64,000 nucleotides of DNA from Thuidium tamariscinum (taxonomy: Eukaryota > Streptophyta > Bryopsida > Hypnales > Thuidiaceae): assembly GCA_947034885.2 (NCBI GenBank), contig OX344752.2, forward strand, positions 7,936,001 through 8,000,000. Reading direction: 5' to 3'. The notes beneath the pieces were generated by a model. The model did no database searches and had not been told where the DNA came from. It saw nothing but the letters and a program-made list of their open reading frames with translations. Positions 12,168 through 24,038 of the stretch are shown in pieces (positions within the stretch are counted from its first letter, which is position 1; every line of letters begins with the position of its first letter). Made by a program: the position numbers and the translations under genes.

Positions 12168-13862
12168 AACCTATTGAGGGATGCTTATGACCCGATAACA
12201 AATAAGATGCATGATTTTGACTATCACTACAATTTGGTAATGGAAGAATATCATAGATCTCAAGTTGGATGTGCTCAGGTTGATTCAGACAACTTGACGG
12301 TGGGAGGACCCGATGAAAATGAAGAGTTTGACGGTATAGATGATCCCAACGATCCTATAGCATTTTCAGATGATTATCACGATAATCTTGTTGGAGGTGT
12401 CGAGCCAGATGCTTCACATACAACAGTAGAATCTGCTCGAGAATCTGATGTTATTGACACTAATATTGGAGAATGCATCTCGTCACATTCTGGAGCTAGA
12501 TTCAATCGACAATCTCCTTCTGTATCCCTTCCGACAATAGGAACTTATCGAGGCTCAACTATCCATATTCCTGGTAGTAAATTTCCACGTCCATTCATCA
12601 GTTCATCTTCAAACCAAAGAAATGAAGGCGTGTTACGTACAACTACGACTATTCCTGATTTTATTGGGCCATTTCATTCTAGTGGATTTGCATCAATTGC
12701 TCCATCTGGACCTAGTCCGATTAACATGGAGAGCTTTGCCTGCCAATCTAATAATATGCAAGCTAATTTTGGTCGAGGTTCAACTCATGCTGGACGGGGT
12801 GCAGTAGCTGTTGTTGGACAAAGTGCAATTATTGGGCGGGGTGCAATTCCTACTATTGGACAAGGTGGAATGAACAACAGCCGTAGTGGTAATCATGGCA
12901 AATACAATGGGAATTTTTATCCAAACTACACTGCAGCTGGTCGTGGAGGTGGTGGAAATGCTCCTCGTGCAGGTTGTAACGTGTATAATCGCAATAGTAC
13001 AGGGCATGGTGTTGGTGGTATCAATGTCGCCAAGCAAAATTGTTACAATACTAATCGTCCTTCTGGCCGTGGTTTTTTTGGAAGTGGTCCAAGGAATGTT
13101 GATATTAACTTTAATAAGAGATCGAACCTTGTTCAGAATCAACAACAGCATAATGCTCATTTTGGTCCAGCTACTAACAGGGGTATTTTATCTGCTTATG
13201 CTCCTACGATTAGACCATTAACAGAAATATCCTTGAATACAGATTTTGGCAATTCAACTTTTGATAAAGTTAGAGCCGAAACAGTTGATGACTTGATCAG
13301 TTTGAGCCAGAGTTTCGATTGGGGAAGTATGGAGATCGAGCAAGACTCAGATCAGGTTATTGATCGTGTTGCAGCAGTTGCTGCACCAGTAGCTGCTATA
13401 CAAGCTCCTCTTCATTCAAGTTTGGTACCTACTGGTTGTGCACCTGTTTTGCAAGGTATCGCTGCTTCTCCCTCGTCGATTGCGACATCTATTCCTTCAG
13501 CTCTTGACGAGCCTGATTTTCGAGCTCCTACTGTTGTTGGACCAATGGTTGCTTCTACCATTTCAGCATCAATTTCGTCAACAGCAAATATTGAAGAATC
13601 TGATCGTGTAGATGAAAGTTCAACGGGGAAAGAAAATATTCCATTGGAACTTGTGCCACTTGCTGCGAGAAAAGTATCCCAAGCTGGTCAATCAATTGCA
13701 CCGGTGAATGAAGATGGCAATCTTCAAATTGATGTATCTAGGAATCCTCTTGCATCATTGATTAATGGTTCATTCCATCAGGGGGTTTTCAATATTTCAG
13801 TGAATTACAACAACAATATCTACAAGAAATCAAAGAAGAAGGATAGACTTGTTCAAAAGTAG
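12168..13862 (+). CDS. Gly/Asn-rich tail in frame after the recombinase TAG
   Basis: Open frame of 564 codons continuing in the same phase directly after the TAG at 12165-12167; first ATG at 12207. It is too long to be chance, so it is or was coding. Order: acidic start (DENEEFDGIDDPNDP), Ser-rich part, then a Gly/Arg/Asn region (about 12760-13190) with repeated GRG and RGGGG, then a Pro/Ala/Ser-rich part. It ends with a beta-like GVFNISVNYNNN and a basic KKSKKKDR. I do not recognise a catalytic domain. It may be the C-terminus of the recombinase protein cut off by a nonsense change, or be reached by readthrough. The base after the stop is A, which is not the known plant readthrough context (UAG CARYYA). 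Confidence 0.7.
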   Translation, partial: NLLRDAYDPITNKMHDFDYHYNLVMEEYHRSQVGCAQVDSDNLTVGGPDENEEFDGIDDPNDPIAFSDDYHDNLVGGVEPDASHTTVESARESDVIDTNIGECISSHSGARFNRQSPSVSLPTIGTYRGSTIHIPGSKFPRPFISSSSNQRNEGVLRTTTTIPDFIGPFHSSGFASIAPSGPSPINMESFACQSNNMQANFGRGSTHAGRGAVAVVGQSAIIGRGAIPTIGQGGMNNSRSGNHGKYNGNFYPNYTAAGRGGGGNAPRAGCNVYNRNSTGHGVGGINVAKQNCYNTNRPSGRGFFGSGPRNVDINFNKRSNLVQNQQQHNAHFGPATNRGILSAYAPTIRPLTEISLNTDFGNSTFDKVRAETVDDLISLSQSFDWGSMEIEQDSDQVIDRVAAVAAPVAAIQAPLHSSLVPTGCAPVLQGIAASPSSIATSIPSALDEPDFRAPTVVGPMVASTISASISSTANIEESDRVDESSTGKENIPLELVPLAARKVSQAGQSIAPVNEDGNLQIDVSRNPLASLINGSFHQGVFNISVNYNNNIYKKSKKKDRLVQK

Positions 13863-14747
13863 GATTCAGTTTTTGTGATGTTTACTATAGATTAGAAGTT
13901 AAGGATTCTGAATTTTGAGATTAGGCTTTAGATTCTTAGAAACATTCTTTTGTAGTTGGTCTCAGAAAAAAATTCAACCTCCGTATATACATTCTTTCTT
14001 GGAATTTAGTTTCTACAAGTCTTTGAAAAATTGCAGCTACTCCGGGGTTCTGGATTTGAAAATTGGTGAATAAATATGTAATACTGCAATGTTTGGTTCA
14101 TTAACGAGCATTGACATTATAACTGTTGTTCGTTGACGAGTAGACAAGTTATATAATACTCTGTTAACAAGCAGACAGATTATGAGATATTCTGTTAACG
14201 AGCAAACATAGTTTGCAATTGGATTAGCTGACGTAGCAACCGGGAAGGTCGGAAATGCGACCAGCTGGCTTCAAATTCCAGTGATTGAATGACGAAGGTC
14301 AATGATTATCGTATATAATTGTCTTGCTCTGAACCTATGTGTGAACGACACGTATGCGAGATTTGCGCCCCGGCTGTTTACGCCTTGTTCACGAGACAGC
14401 CTCCACCGGCGGTCACCGGTCGTCGACATGGGTTTCTCTGTACGCCCCGAAAGGATCTATCTGCCTCCACTCCAGGATTCTTCAATATTCAGATCCAGCT
14501 CCCTGATTCTCCTGTGAAGCTCTTCCTTTCTTTCGAAACTTACGCTTCATGTGATACAAAACCCTAGCTTTATTCATTTTTTCCTTTTGTGTCAGTTTTA
14601 GCTAGTCCCATTCTTTAGAGCTCAAGTTTTGAGTCGGGGTTTAGTTTCGAGGAAGAGCACCGAGATCGTGATGAGGCGCAGCTGGGGACCTTGATTTTGG
14701 TTCTGAAAATGGCGGCTTGCTGAGCACTGGAGATCGCGCAACTGGCT
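13863..14747. other. 3' region of recombinase gene and 5' region of S26-like gene
   Basis: About 240 bp of probable 3' untranslated sequence, the small tandem repeat at 14100-14215, then a CpG-containing stretch from 14220 that likely holds the promoter and 5' untranslated region of the S26-like gene. Confidence 0.5.
14100..14215 (+). repeat. Short imperfect tandem repeat downstream of recombinase gene
   Basis: Three imperfect copies of a roughly 40 bp unit around TGTTAACGAGCAGAC-like sequence (near 14128, 14160 and 14197), lying between the recombinase tail and the next gene. Confidence 0.6.
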
Positions 14748-17406
14748 ATGGGCTCTCCATTTACCTGGGCTCGCTACTTCCTCACACGAATTAGGTCTTC
14801 TGTGCAACAGAGCATCAGGGTACTATATTTCTATTCCTCCAATTCTACAATGGCAGCTCCTGCGTTTCGTGTCCTCTTTTGAGTTTTTGAAGTTTGCATT
14901 ATTATTTCTACTTTACACGAGGTATCGTCAAGTGGCATTCTATGTTGATCGTTCACACACTTTGTATTCACATCACGGGTTACTGTCTTCCAGTTGATCG
15001 ACTCCCATTCCTTAACTGTATCCCAACTCCCAAGAAGAGATGCTGGTGACTCTGCCTGTGTTAGGTGTTCAATACGAAAGTTCTTCATGATTGCGAAGTC
15101 GAGCTTTCGAAAGCTTGGCTTCGCTAGGGTTTAGCCTTAAAAAGATCAAAATGCTTCATGCTTATTTAGCAGTTTTGAGCAGGTCGCATGGAGACTTCTA
15201 ATGTTTAGTTTTCATTTATTGTTTGACCAAGACATGCGATATTCTTCACTGATTCTGGTGATATAAAGTTTGGCCACTACTGAATTCGAATGGTTTCAGA
15301 ATATAATTGGTCATTCTAAAATCATAAATCCTTGGTCTTTTAGGTGTTAACCCTGGAACGTGAGAGCTGATGAATGGGGCTGATGAATGACTGCCAGAGA
15401 AATTGTACAACAAAGAATCCACTTACTCATCTAGAAATCTGATAAGTTTTGACTGGCTATGTAGCTGTTCGCTGACAGATATTTTTATCGTGATGGCTGT
15501 AGAGCTATGAAGTAGGGGATATTCTCGAGACAGAAATTTATGAGCATATATACAAGAATTTAACACAGGGCCGTCTCACCTTCAAACGTCTCATGAATGG
15601 CAAAGAAATGTCTCCTACGTTTGCCTGTCAGGGAGAGACATTGCTCATCCGTTCCCTCCCACGACCTAACCCGAGGTAATATATTCCTTTCATTTGTTTC
15701 CCTTTCTGAGTGCACAGGAGAGTATTCCTTGTTTCTTGAACTTTTTTAATATTTGCTGCGACTCCCTACTATTTCAGAGGGAGCCAATGAAGGTAAGGTA
15801 TAAGTGACAGCTCAGAACCTTTTTTCCATTCGAAGATCAGTGGCCATAGACATTTAGTTAAGTCATCCTTAAACTCAACTTGCAAATTGAAAGACCACCA
15901 AGTGTATGGATAGGTAGTTGCCAATGGGAACAAAGGTCGGTATTGGAGATGGGCTCAGGTTTTAGCATCCTCTACCTTAATCAGGGGTGTTTGAATGTTC
16001 ACATACCTTGTATCTTGCGCTTTAGGAGTAAGTTGCATTATTGTACTTCAGAAACAAGTTCTCTGCTGGTGCTGAGGTATGAACTTAAGGTACTTTTTTT
16101 GATTGCGGGTTTTTTCGCAAATTGTTGATGTCTATGTTGTCGAAAGTGCACAGATGTGTATTTGTAGGGGATATTGTCATGTTGAGAGATCCGCAAAATC
16201 CAGAACACGAACTTGTGCGTAGGGTTGCAGCATTGGAAGGAGAGGAGATGGAATCCTCAGATTCTGCCGACGAGCCTTTCCGTCTGGCCCCTGGAACCTG
16301 TTGGGTGCTTTGTGACAATGAAAACTTAAGCCCCAAGGTACCGGCATGGACATATTTGCCTCGCTGGCACCTTGTTGTAGAGCTTTTGTGCATTTTGACT
16401 ATCAGATTGTGCTTCCAGTTTTGGAGTAATGAGATGCATAAAGCATGCTTTTGCCTGTAATCGAAAAGGATGAACCATAGAGTAGGGTTTGCAGTGAGAA
16501 ATTTAAATTCATGTTTATAGATGAGTTCTCGCTGTGATGCTAGTCTTTGATTACAAATTTAACTCTCTTTTCGTGTCTGGGCTTGTATAAGCATTCAGTG
16601 TCTTGAGTTCTTTTTTCTATCAATTGGACCGAAGAGCTATTTTGGCGATTCTTCTGAACGTTAGAACATACCATGGACTCTTGTGCAGGATGCATTTGAT
16701 AGTCGGAGTTTTGGTCCACTGTCCTTGCGTAATATCACTGGGAGGGCTATATATCACAGCCGCTCCGCAGTTGATCATGGAGTTGTTGAGAACAGGTATG
16801 TTGAATGGAAGTTGCTGCCTTTCGTTCCAATTTGTAGAGGTCAGTTGTGCACCATATTCGTGTTGAATTAAATGTGACGGCGTGTTTTTTTTGGCGATTT
16901 GGCGGCCATTTGCATTAAAGTAATGGCCCTGCACCACGCCCTGGAACACAAATAGTACTGAAAGGGCGGCAACTCGCCTGAAAACTTCAAATTTTAAGAG
17001 AATCCTGGATGAAGTCGCCAGATCGTGGATATGTGATATGTGCTAATGTGATGTTTTCTACCCATTATTTGTGGATGAATTTTGTAATTTGGAGCACCAC
17101 TACAACATTTAATATTGCCACTCTGGCACTTCATAAAAAATGAAAAAATGAAAAATGAAAAAAGAAAAAAGAAAAATTGAAATGTGATGAACAATATAAT
17201 TTTGGTTCGCTACTGGTGAAGTTCTGCTTGGGTATGACATCGCTAAGCACACGAGATCCGTTTGTGTCGTTTCATTAATTCCCTGTTTTGCTTTGCTTGT
17301 TTTGTTTTTCTGCAGTAAGAACGCTAGGTATGATGATTCTCCTATTTTGGCGGTTGAGCTTGATGTCGAAGAACTGACCAACAATGACAAACGTGACAAA
17401 CAATGA
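14748..17406 (+). CDS. S26 signal peptidase-like protein (probable pseudo-protease)
   Basis: Five exons, 14748-14819, 15503-15675, 16154-16337, 16689-16795 and 17316-17406, close in frame to 208 residues. The order of blocks matches the plant S24/S26 family that I recall as At1g06200/At2g31140: N-terminal WARYFLTR, then GRLTFKRLMNGKEMSPTF, VFVGDIVMLRDP, LVRRVAALEGEE, CWVLCDNE, DSRSFGPLSLRNITGRAIY and a C-terminal AVELDVEEL. In active mitochondrial inner-membrane proteases the motif is GxSMxPT with a catalytic Ser before Met, and KR with a catalytic Lys. Here these read GKEM and RR, so the dyad is missing. Expected location is mitochondrion or plastid membrane; function unknown. Exon 2 start was chosen because AGCTAT gives an unbroken match to the family (KSY..G...KEL). 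Confidence 0.88.
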
Positions 17407-18954
17407 GTAGCGCAGAATGAAACTGTAACAGTTCTCTCTACTTTATGCCCTCCAAAACTTGTCTTCAGATCGCATCCTTGGAAGCTTTCAAATACGGGTT
17501 GAAGCTTCCATGAAAAGGCGACAGCACCTTACAAGGACACCACGCTATGTGCAATTGCTATGTCTGAAGGATGAATGGATAGAGAGGGGATTCAAAATCA
17601 CCATTCTGAGTGAGAATTCCCATTTGGATACAATATTGGGTGCAGTCAGGGATGCATAAGTGAAGTGCTATATGGACTTGGGATAAACTTGGGATAGTCT
17701 CAACTTTTTCATAGTGCGGCATTCTGTGACGATTGTGTTCGTGGATAAACAAGAGCCCATTGATGGTCAAATTGAAACCATGAATGACAGATATGTTTAT
17801 TTCTTTAATGAACTTCTTTGCTTTAATAGTCATGATTTGTGATCTTATAAGGTAGTTTGCTCTTAAAGCGATCATTTAAGAGTTGTGTACCCTTTGGGGA
17901 AGCTAAACTTCTTGAGCAAAACAATTTTCGTTTGAGGAAAAATGTGAGGAAAAATGGAATTGGCATTTAATCCAAGTTGATTCAAAGTTTTTGAACCTTT
18001 GTGGAATTAGTTATGAATTTTTGAAGTTGAAACATAGTGTTCACTAAAAGGAACCACCTACTGAAATGTACACTGTAGGTACATTGGAGAAATCAAAGTA
18101 TACCTCTATCTCATAATTGTTTTTGGAGTATAGGCACTTTTAAAGCAAGTTACCATACTAAGTTTATGTCTATGCACAATGGATTCATGTGGTGTAATAG
18201 AGCTTACACTTTCATTACATTCAAGAATCAACATGAAGTGACTCCAATTTGCTAGCTTTGACCCAAATTGCTTACGGGGCTCAAAATTGTAGTTGTGGCA
18301 TATGAGGGACAGTTTTCTGCGGGCACTGCGTTTTGAGTGGGAGGTGGGGGTATATTAGGAAAAACAAAACGATTACTGATTCGACGGAAGATGCAATTTG
18401 TCACTTCAAAATGCTGACATATGTGATTACTGAAAATTGAATAGAGCAGTGGAGTTCTCACAACAATCAAATTCTTCTCACGAAGACATATTCTCAAATT
18501 CCTTATACAAATTCAGAGTGGGTTGCAGACCACTGTAACACTGCGCAATTCCATCTTCATCCAAAGGTCAGTGGTCATGCACATTTGACGAAGTCATGTC
18601 TACACCGAACCGTGCTATTTGGAGCCCAAACTATGTGTGATTGAACAGAATCAACAGATGAACGTTCCAGAAACACGGGAATGTGGATAGGAGACGGGAT
18701 TAGATCCGAAGCCTTTCAAGTCGATATCCACTTGCTTTCACTTCGTGAGCTCACATTAAGTAAATGTGCCCAAATTAAGCAGCACCCATTTTCACGGTTC
18801 ATCAGTCCACAATGAACATATTTACATTTGCACCACGACAGCGAGTTCTGCCTCCTTTCTCACCCTCAAATCTACTCACCAATGCACACAAAACCAACCG
18901 ATGTTAGTACAGAATCCTAAACCTAACCTACAAAACCCCAATCATGCAGATGGA
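17407..18954. other. Convergent 3' regions of S26-like and lipase genes
   Basis: Both neighbouring genes end here. 17940-18130 resembles 31200-31340 (shared TTTGTGGAATTAGTTATGAA and GTACATTGGAG-like sequence) and, more weakly, 36180-36250, so an old dispersed repeat is present. No further gene seen. Confidence 0.55.
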
Positions 18955-21727
18955 TCATTTCGGCAGATTGTTTCCAGAGTCTTCGGGAGTCGGAATATCC
19001 TCATCACTGCGCTCCGCTTGCACCCACTCGAAATCCTCGTTCAACACCAGTCCTTTATTCTCATGCTGCCACCACGTAGTCGGAATGTACTTCTGTTTCA
19101 ACAAGTCGGAGCTTTTATTCACCAGGGCAATATCCCGCTTCAGCTGCAGCTGGAAGTCCTTCTTCTTCCCCACGTACCCCGCCACCAAGTGCAGGTACCC
19201 CTCGAGGTTATGGCGATTCTCCAAAGTGATGGGCATGGGCTTCAGGAACGGGGAGTGTTCGTTGTTGACCTCGAGCTCCACGCCACTATGGGAATATGTC
19301 CAGGGCAGCTTGTCCAGGGCGTCGTTGAAGATCTTGAGCTCGCGGTTGAATAAGAACCCCGGGACTTTGGGCACGAAGTCGTTCACGTTGACGACGCGCA
19401 GGACTTTGACGCCTAGGCTGGAGACGCGGTTCACGAACGACGTGTTCCCCACGCGCGGCCCTGCGAAGGAGAAGACTGTGACAGGGATGGCGTTCACGGC
19501 CTTGGTCTTCCCGGGGTCGGAGGTGGGCGTAGGCTTCATTGTTGATTGGTTCCAATCGGTGGGGATGATCGGGTTCTGGATGGAGTGGCGGTTGATGCCG
19601 GATTCCGCGATGTCGTAAGCTGAGAGAAGGGCAAGGGCCGCGCCCAAGCTGTGACCGGTGAGAGTGATGCTCAGAGTCTCATTGTCGTACTTCTTGATCA
19701 GACGGGTGAGCTCGAGGAGAAGCTGCTCACGCGCGCTGCTCTTGTTGTACCTGCGCTCGCAATGGCCACGAGTACGCCCAAAATATATGTCAGAGTCTAA
19801 GCAAGTGGCCCTAAGCGCAAATGCCAGACGCGCAATGGCCACAAGCACAAAATATATGTCACAAGCACGAATGTTACCGGGCGCAAATGATGTTGCAAGT
19901 GCAAATCAAAGTCGCAAGTGCAATTGGTACCAAGCGCAAACGCCGCAAGAGCGAATATGACAACCGCAACTGATGCAAGTGCAAATGCCACCACTAAGGG
20001 TAGAGATGGACGTGGGCGGCTTAAATGTAGCCTTCCAGATCCCATGCGTGACGCGGAACGGACTCGTAATGGCTACGGCAAGTCGAATCCTCAACGAATT
20101 GACGCTTTAAGATTGCCTTAAACAGCATTCAAGCCACGAAGTTGTATTTTAAGAGCAATTGCACTGCAATGGCATGATTCTGGAGTTTCGACCTGCGCCA
20201 ATTTGACAGAGTAAACCCTAAACCCTAATCGACGACCTTCATGACATCCACCAACACTTACAAACTAACAGTCAATTTGTACAATACAAATCTTCGTGGA
20301 ATATCCAATAACTCATTATATGTACTCCAATGTTGCTAAACGACACCTCGTTGCACACGAAATATGACAGGTACGACAATACACAATAACGATTGACAAA
20401 TTCGAGTGCGCCACATTGTCTGCATTTCTTGCCGCGACGAGTTTCAATCGATAAAGACTGTGAAGAGGAATAAGATGGTCTGCATTTCGGTACTCCACAC
20501 CCAGACCAGCTATATTGCTCCTCTTCACAGTCATCATAAACAAAGTTTTTACAGTCTCGAAAGAAAACCAACAACGTCAATTCCGTTTCGTTGGCGCTAT
20601 TGTAGCACCAAGATCGTGACACTCAACTGCTAAAATCTCTCGAAGTAAGCCTCGTAGACCTTCGTCTCGAAACGCCCGCCTTACATAAACAGTGCAACCG
20701 TCATGAGTATCGATCCACCAATACAATGAAATCGACATTGGATTGCACTTCGGGTATCATTTGGAAGGTTAGCATTTTGAGATGCGTTTTGAAGCATGTT
20801 GAGTGGCATTTTGAGGCCTGTTATTAGGCATGATTTTGAAGGATATTGGGTTGCATATATATATTTTGAACGTCACACGATGTGCAAGCAACGGCGTGAT
20901 TATGTAATTACTCACCTTGTATTTTGATTCTTGGTGGTGTAGAGACTGCGAAACCCCTGCTCCACTGCGATGTGGGGGTTTAAGAACCCGTCGCTCTTGT
21001 CTCGGTCATCAAACGAGGTCGGAACGAGATTACGCTTGAGATTTGCAGCCCACTCCGACTTCCTGATTGTGCCCCTCCACGCCACCAGGATTTCTCTTCT
21101 CCCGAGCTGCTGGATGCGCTTGGGATCGGTGCACACAGCAACATACCCCGCACAGTTGGAGTTTCGGCTCCAGGCGTCCTCGTCTTCGTTCTGCAGCAGC
21201 AGGCTCTTCACGTCCGTGGTGGAGTAGAGGTACTTGGTGACTTCGTACCCCGAGTCCACCAAACCCACTTTGGTGAGAAAACTGTCCTTGTTGAAGCGGG
21301 AGCTGCCTCGGTACTTGGAATGCTCGTCGCCGTCGAACCCGTCGTACGTCGCTTGCGCGAACTCTCCCACGCGGATGAGCTCCGCGCGTACGTCCGCGTC
21401 CAGAGGGTCCAGGAGGTCCTTCCAGTCGCTTGCGCCGCAAACCTCGCGCCAACGAGAAGACAGAGTCTCTGAGATGAAGGTCCGCTGCCTCATGGCTTTC
21501 TCCACGCGCGCGGCTTGCTGCTGGGTAGAGGCCGTCTTGTCTTGAGTGGACACCGCGCGCACCACCAGGCGCCGTCGCGAGTGCGCGCTGTTGCCGCCCG
21601 TGATGGTGGAGTGTCCACCCAGCATTACGTTGCTGCTACCGCCATAAAATTCTGAGCCCCCAACACCGACGAGCTTTGCAACTGACACCGGCTGCCTCAA
21701 ACTGGTCGAACAAATGGTCGACGCCAT
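18955..21727 (-). CDS. DAD1-like phospholipase A1, plastid-targeted (class 3 lipase)
   Basis: Two exons, 21727-20916 and 19750-18955, join (ACAAG|GTGAG donor, GCAG|GTAC acceptor) to 535 residues. The first 60 or so residues are Ser/Arg-rich without acids, ending RRRLVVRAV, as expected of a chloroplast transit peptide. ETLSSRWREVCGASDWKDLL and GEFAQATYDGFD are typical of plant PLA1-I lipases, as is VAWRGT. The nucleophile elbow is GHSLG with Ser at about 305. The catalytic Asp is at about 395 in VNVNDFVPKVPG, and the His lies in HNLEGYLHLVAGY (about 451 or 458). Members release acyl chains from plastid galactolipids or phospholipids, feeding oxylipin synthesis; the exact substrate here is not decided. 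Exons are GC-rich compared with their surroundings. The 1.17 kb intron holds a degenerate repeat and a telo-box. Confidence 0.95.
19795..19995 (+). repeat. Degenerate CGCAAGTGCAAATG repeat in lipase intron
   Basis: A run of diverged short units around GCAAGTGCAAATG / AAGCGCAAACG, roughly every 12-20 bp, beginning right at the 3' end of the lipase intron. Confidence 0.65.
20213..20229 (+). promoter_or_regulatory. Telo-box in lipase intron
   Basis: AAACCCTAAACCCTAA, two interstitial plant telomere units. In plants this motif is bound by TRB-type proteins near genes; whether it acts here is unknown. Confidence 0.4.
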
Positions 21728-23566
21728 CTCTCAATCTCTGGACAGCAATCACACGCAATCAGTATCAATCCGAAACAAGTTGATCCAGATGAAGCTCGGA
21801 TCAACACCTCGCACAATACTGATCCCAACTCAAACAAGCTGGGACTCGTGACCGACATTATCTCCAAGCGCTGCCGACAATATCTCCAAAGCAACAAAGC
21901 TAACGAAGTCCCTTAAAATGAAAACTCCGAGTACCAAATGCAAATGTCAGTGTTGTACCTAAATGAAAACAAAGTCAAATCTATAACAAAGAAGCTATCG
22001 GTGTGACCACACTTCCGATTGCAAGTGAATGATCCCAAACACGCAAGGTGAAAAGGCTCAACCGTAGTGTTCAAAAGTGTAGATATGTAAGTAACTGATC
22101 GACTTTCAGTTCTCGATTCCAACTAGCGATTGCAGGCAAATAGAACTACTACTGCTCGATCGATCAGCAAGGGACACAAACACTAATTCTCACCAATTGG
22201 AGGCTTTGCAATGCGACAATCGATGAACGTCGTCCGAAGTTGAATCCCAAGCTGTCTGAGCGCGTTTACTTAAGATTTCTATTGCGGTGAATGTTTATAC
22301 CTGCGAGCACCACGGTTCCAGGGGAAACCTATTGGTGGAACTCGAATTCTAATCAACCCCAGCACGAGCGTAGAACTCACGGCCGGAACAAGCTCAATCA
22401 TCACTCGGTCAAAAGTCTGTCGGAAAAAAAAACGACGGAGCCATCGGTCGTCACGGACCCAGAACGAAAGATCGAAAAGTCGCAACGAAACAGTGGACTT
22501 GCCTATGAACCTTCCGGTTCCACGCACTGAGGAACCTCGTGACACTGGGTGTAAAGTCCACGCCCCTACGCTTCATCCCCAAGAAAGTGTCTGCGCCGAT
22601 GCACGTGTTCTCCAAACTCGGGATGAGCATCCAGCTGCATCCGTCTGTTTGTGGATCTCACTAATCACGAGGTGCTCGTGCTGCAACAACCGAAATCTCG
22701 ATCGAAACCAAGATTCCAGGGGTGCTCTACTGCAAGAGCCACTGGCTCATGTGGTGGTGGATCTGGACTTAATAGACATGTTGCTAACTACTTAACTTGC
22801 TATTCGAATCGCAAGGATTCTGACGGAACAACTGAGTTTGCTTGCGTGACGACGGAGGCGATCAATGCGTGACATCGGTTCGGATTTCATAGCAGATGTG
22901 ATGACCATGCTAAGTTAGTCACTGAGCACGCATCACTGGTATATATATCGGATCTCCCAGATTCAGGAAGCAAGCAGGGAGTTAGCAATATCTGGAGGTG
23001 ATGTTCACAGTCAGTAGTTCCTGGTTACCTTGTGGTAACAATTAGAAGGAATTCGATTCCAGAGGTTCAGTTCGTGAACCTGAAGTAGATTGTTGAATTA
23101 TTTCCAACAAACTGTTACTCGTAATGTAAAGTAAGCTGGAAGTTGGAGTTATTTCCAATACTGACAGAGCCCTCGAGAGCCTTTGAGGCCGGCCACTTCG
23201 ATAGCACCGTACAGACTACAGACTGGGCCGTTGAGCTAAAAGTTGCCGTTTTACCGACTCTGTCAGTCTCGTGGAGGCTGGTACCGGTAGCACAGGTCAG
23301 AACTTGCGATTGGAAATTTGGAAAGTAAAAACCTGCGAGACGTTAACTTACAAACTGTTTCCAGGGCTAAGAAGTTGGCAGAACTTCTTAGGAAAAGCAG
23401 TAACCAAAAACAGCTCGGATTTTAAGAAGAACCGGAGCTTCAGGTTGACCTGGAGCTTCATCGACCGGCCAAGTGGTGCAAAACGCATTTACCACCTTTG
23501 TTCAGGATGGTTGAACTGATTTATAACCATCAAATATCGTGGTAGGAATCAAGTTTGTTTTGTTTT
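21728..23566. other. Lipase 5' region and gene-poor GC-moderate stretch
   Basis: Directly upstream of the lipase ATG lies its probable promoter and 5' untranslated region. From 22150 to 23500 the base composition is more balanced than in the repeat zone, with several short inverted repeats (for example AAGAAGTT / AACTTCTT at 23369-23391). No coding exon with a recognisable domain was found on either strand. Confidence 0.45.
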
Positions 23567-23570
23567 TTAA

Positions 23571-23797
23571 CCCTTAAACAACGCCCAAAGCCATTTTCTG
23601 GCCATGTTCGATGAATACAAGAGAATCTTTTTATGTAGGACATAATTGCAATCATTTATCCTCGGAATTAAGGGTGGAAAAGGAAGATCTTCTATAGTGC
23701 TTTGACTTCCAAAGAGTGTTTTTAGAATTTTTGAATCAATGATTTCCATAGTATCAAAATTCCTCAATTCAAGGGCCACCAGCTAGTCGTTTAGGGG
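23571..23797. mobile_element. Short TTAA-flanked MITE (227 bp)
   Basis: TTAA at 23567-23570 and 23798-23801. Ends CCCTTAAAC and GTTTAGGGG are inverted. The interior is AT-rich without coding capacity. It lies 140 bp from a larger nested copy. Confidence 0.65.
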
Positions 23798-24038
23798 TTA
23801 AATAAATAAACCCTTGTTTCATTGCAAGGCAAAGTACATGATCACCAATCACAAATGGCCAGGCTAAAGGAAAACAAAACAAAACAAAACAAAGTTGTAT
23901 AGGAAACAAAGTAGATCCAATGGACAAAATAAATCAATTTAACCCCTAAATGCCCAAGGTTTGTTTTGAGCTTCTTGGAATTTGCTGTAAATTAAACAGA
24001 ATGCCAACATTTTGATAAGTTGTATCAATTTTTTTTAA

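Noticed and set aside
12780..13160. Minus-strand 126-codon frame opposite the Gly-rich tail
   Set aside because: Thr/Ile/Ser-rich shadow created by the GGN repeats on the plus strand.
19286..19555. Long minus-strand frames overlapping the lipase exons in other phases, also 21030-21452
   Set aside because: GC-rich exon shadows; Arg/Pro/Gln-rich products with no homology, while the lipase frame has all catalytic motifs.
22279..22900. Several overlapping frames in the GC-moderate zone upstream of the lipase
   Set aside because: No shared domain, no consistent splice pattern and no known motif on either strand.
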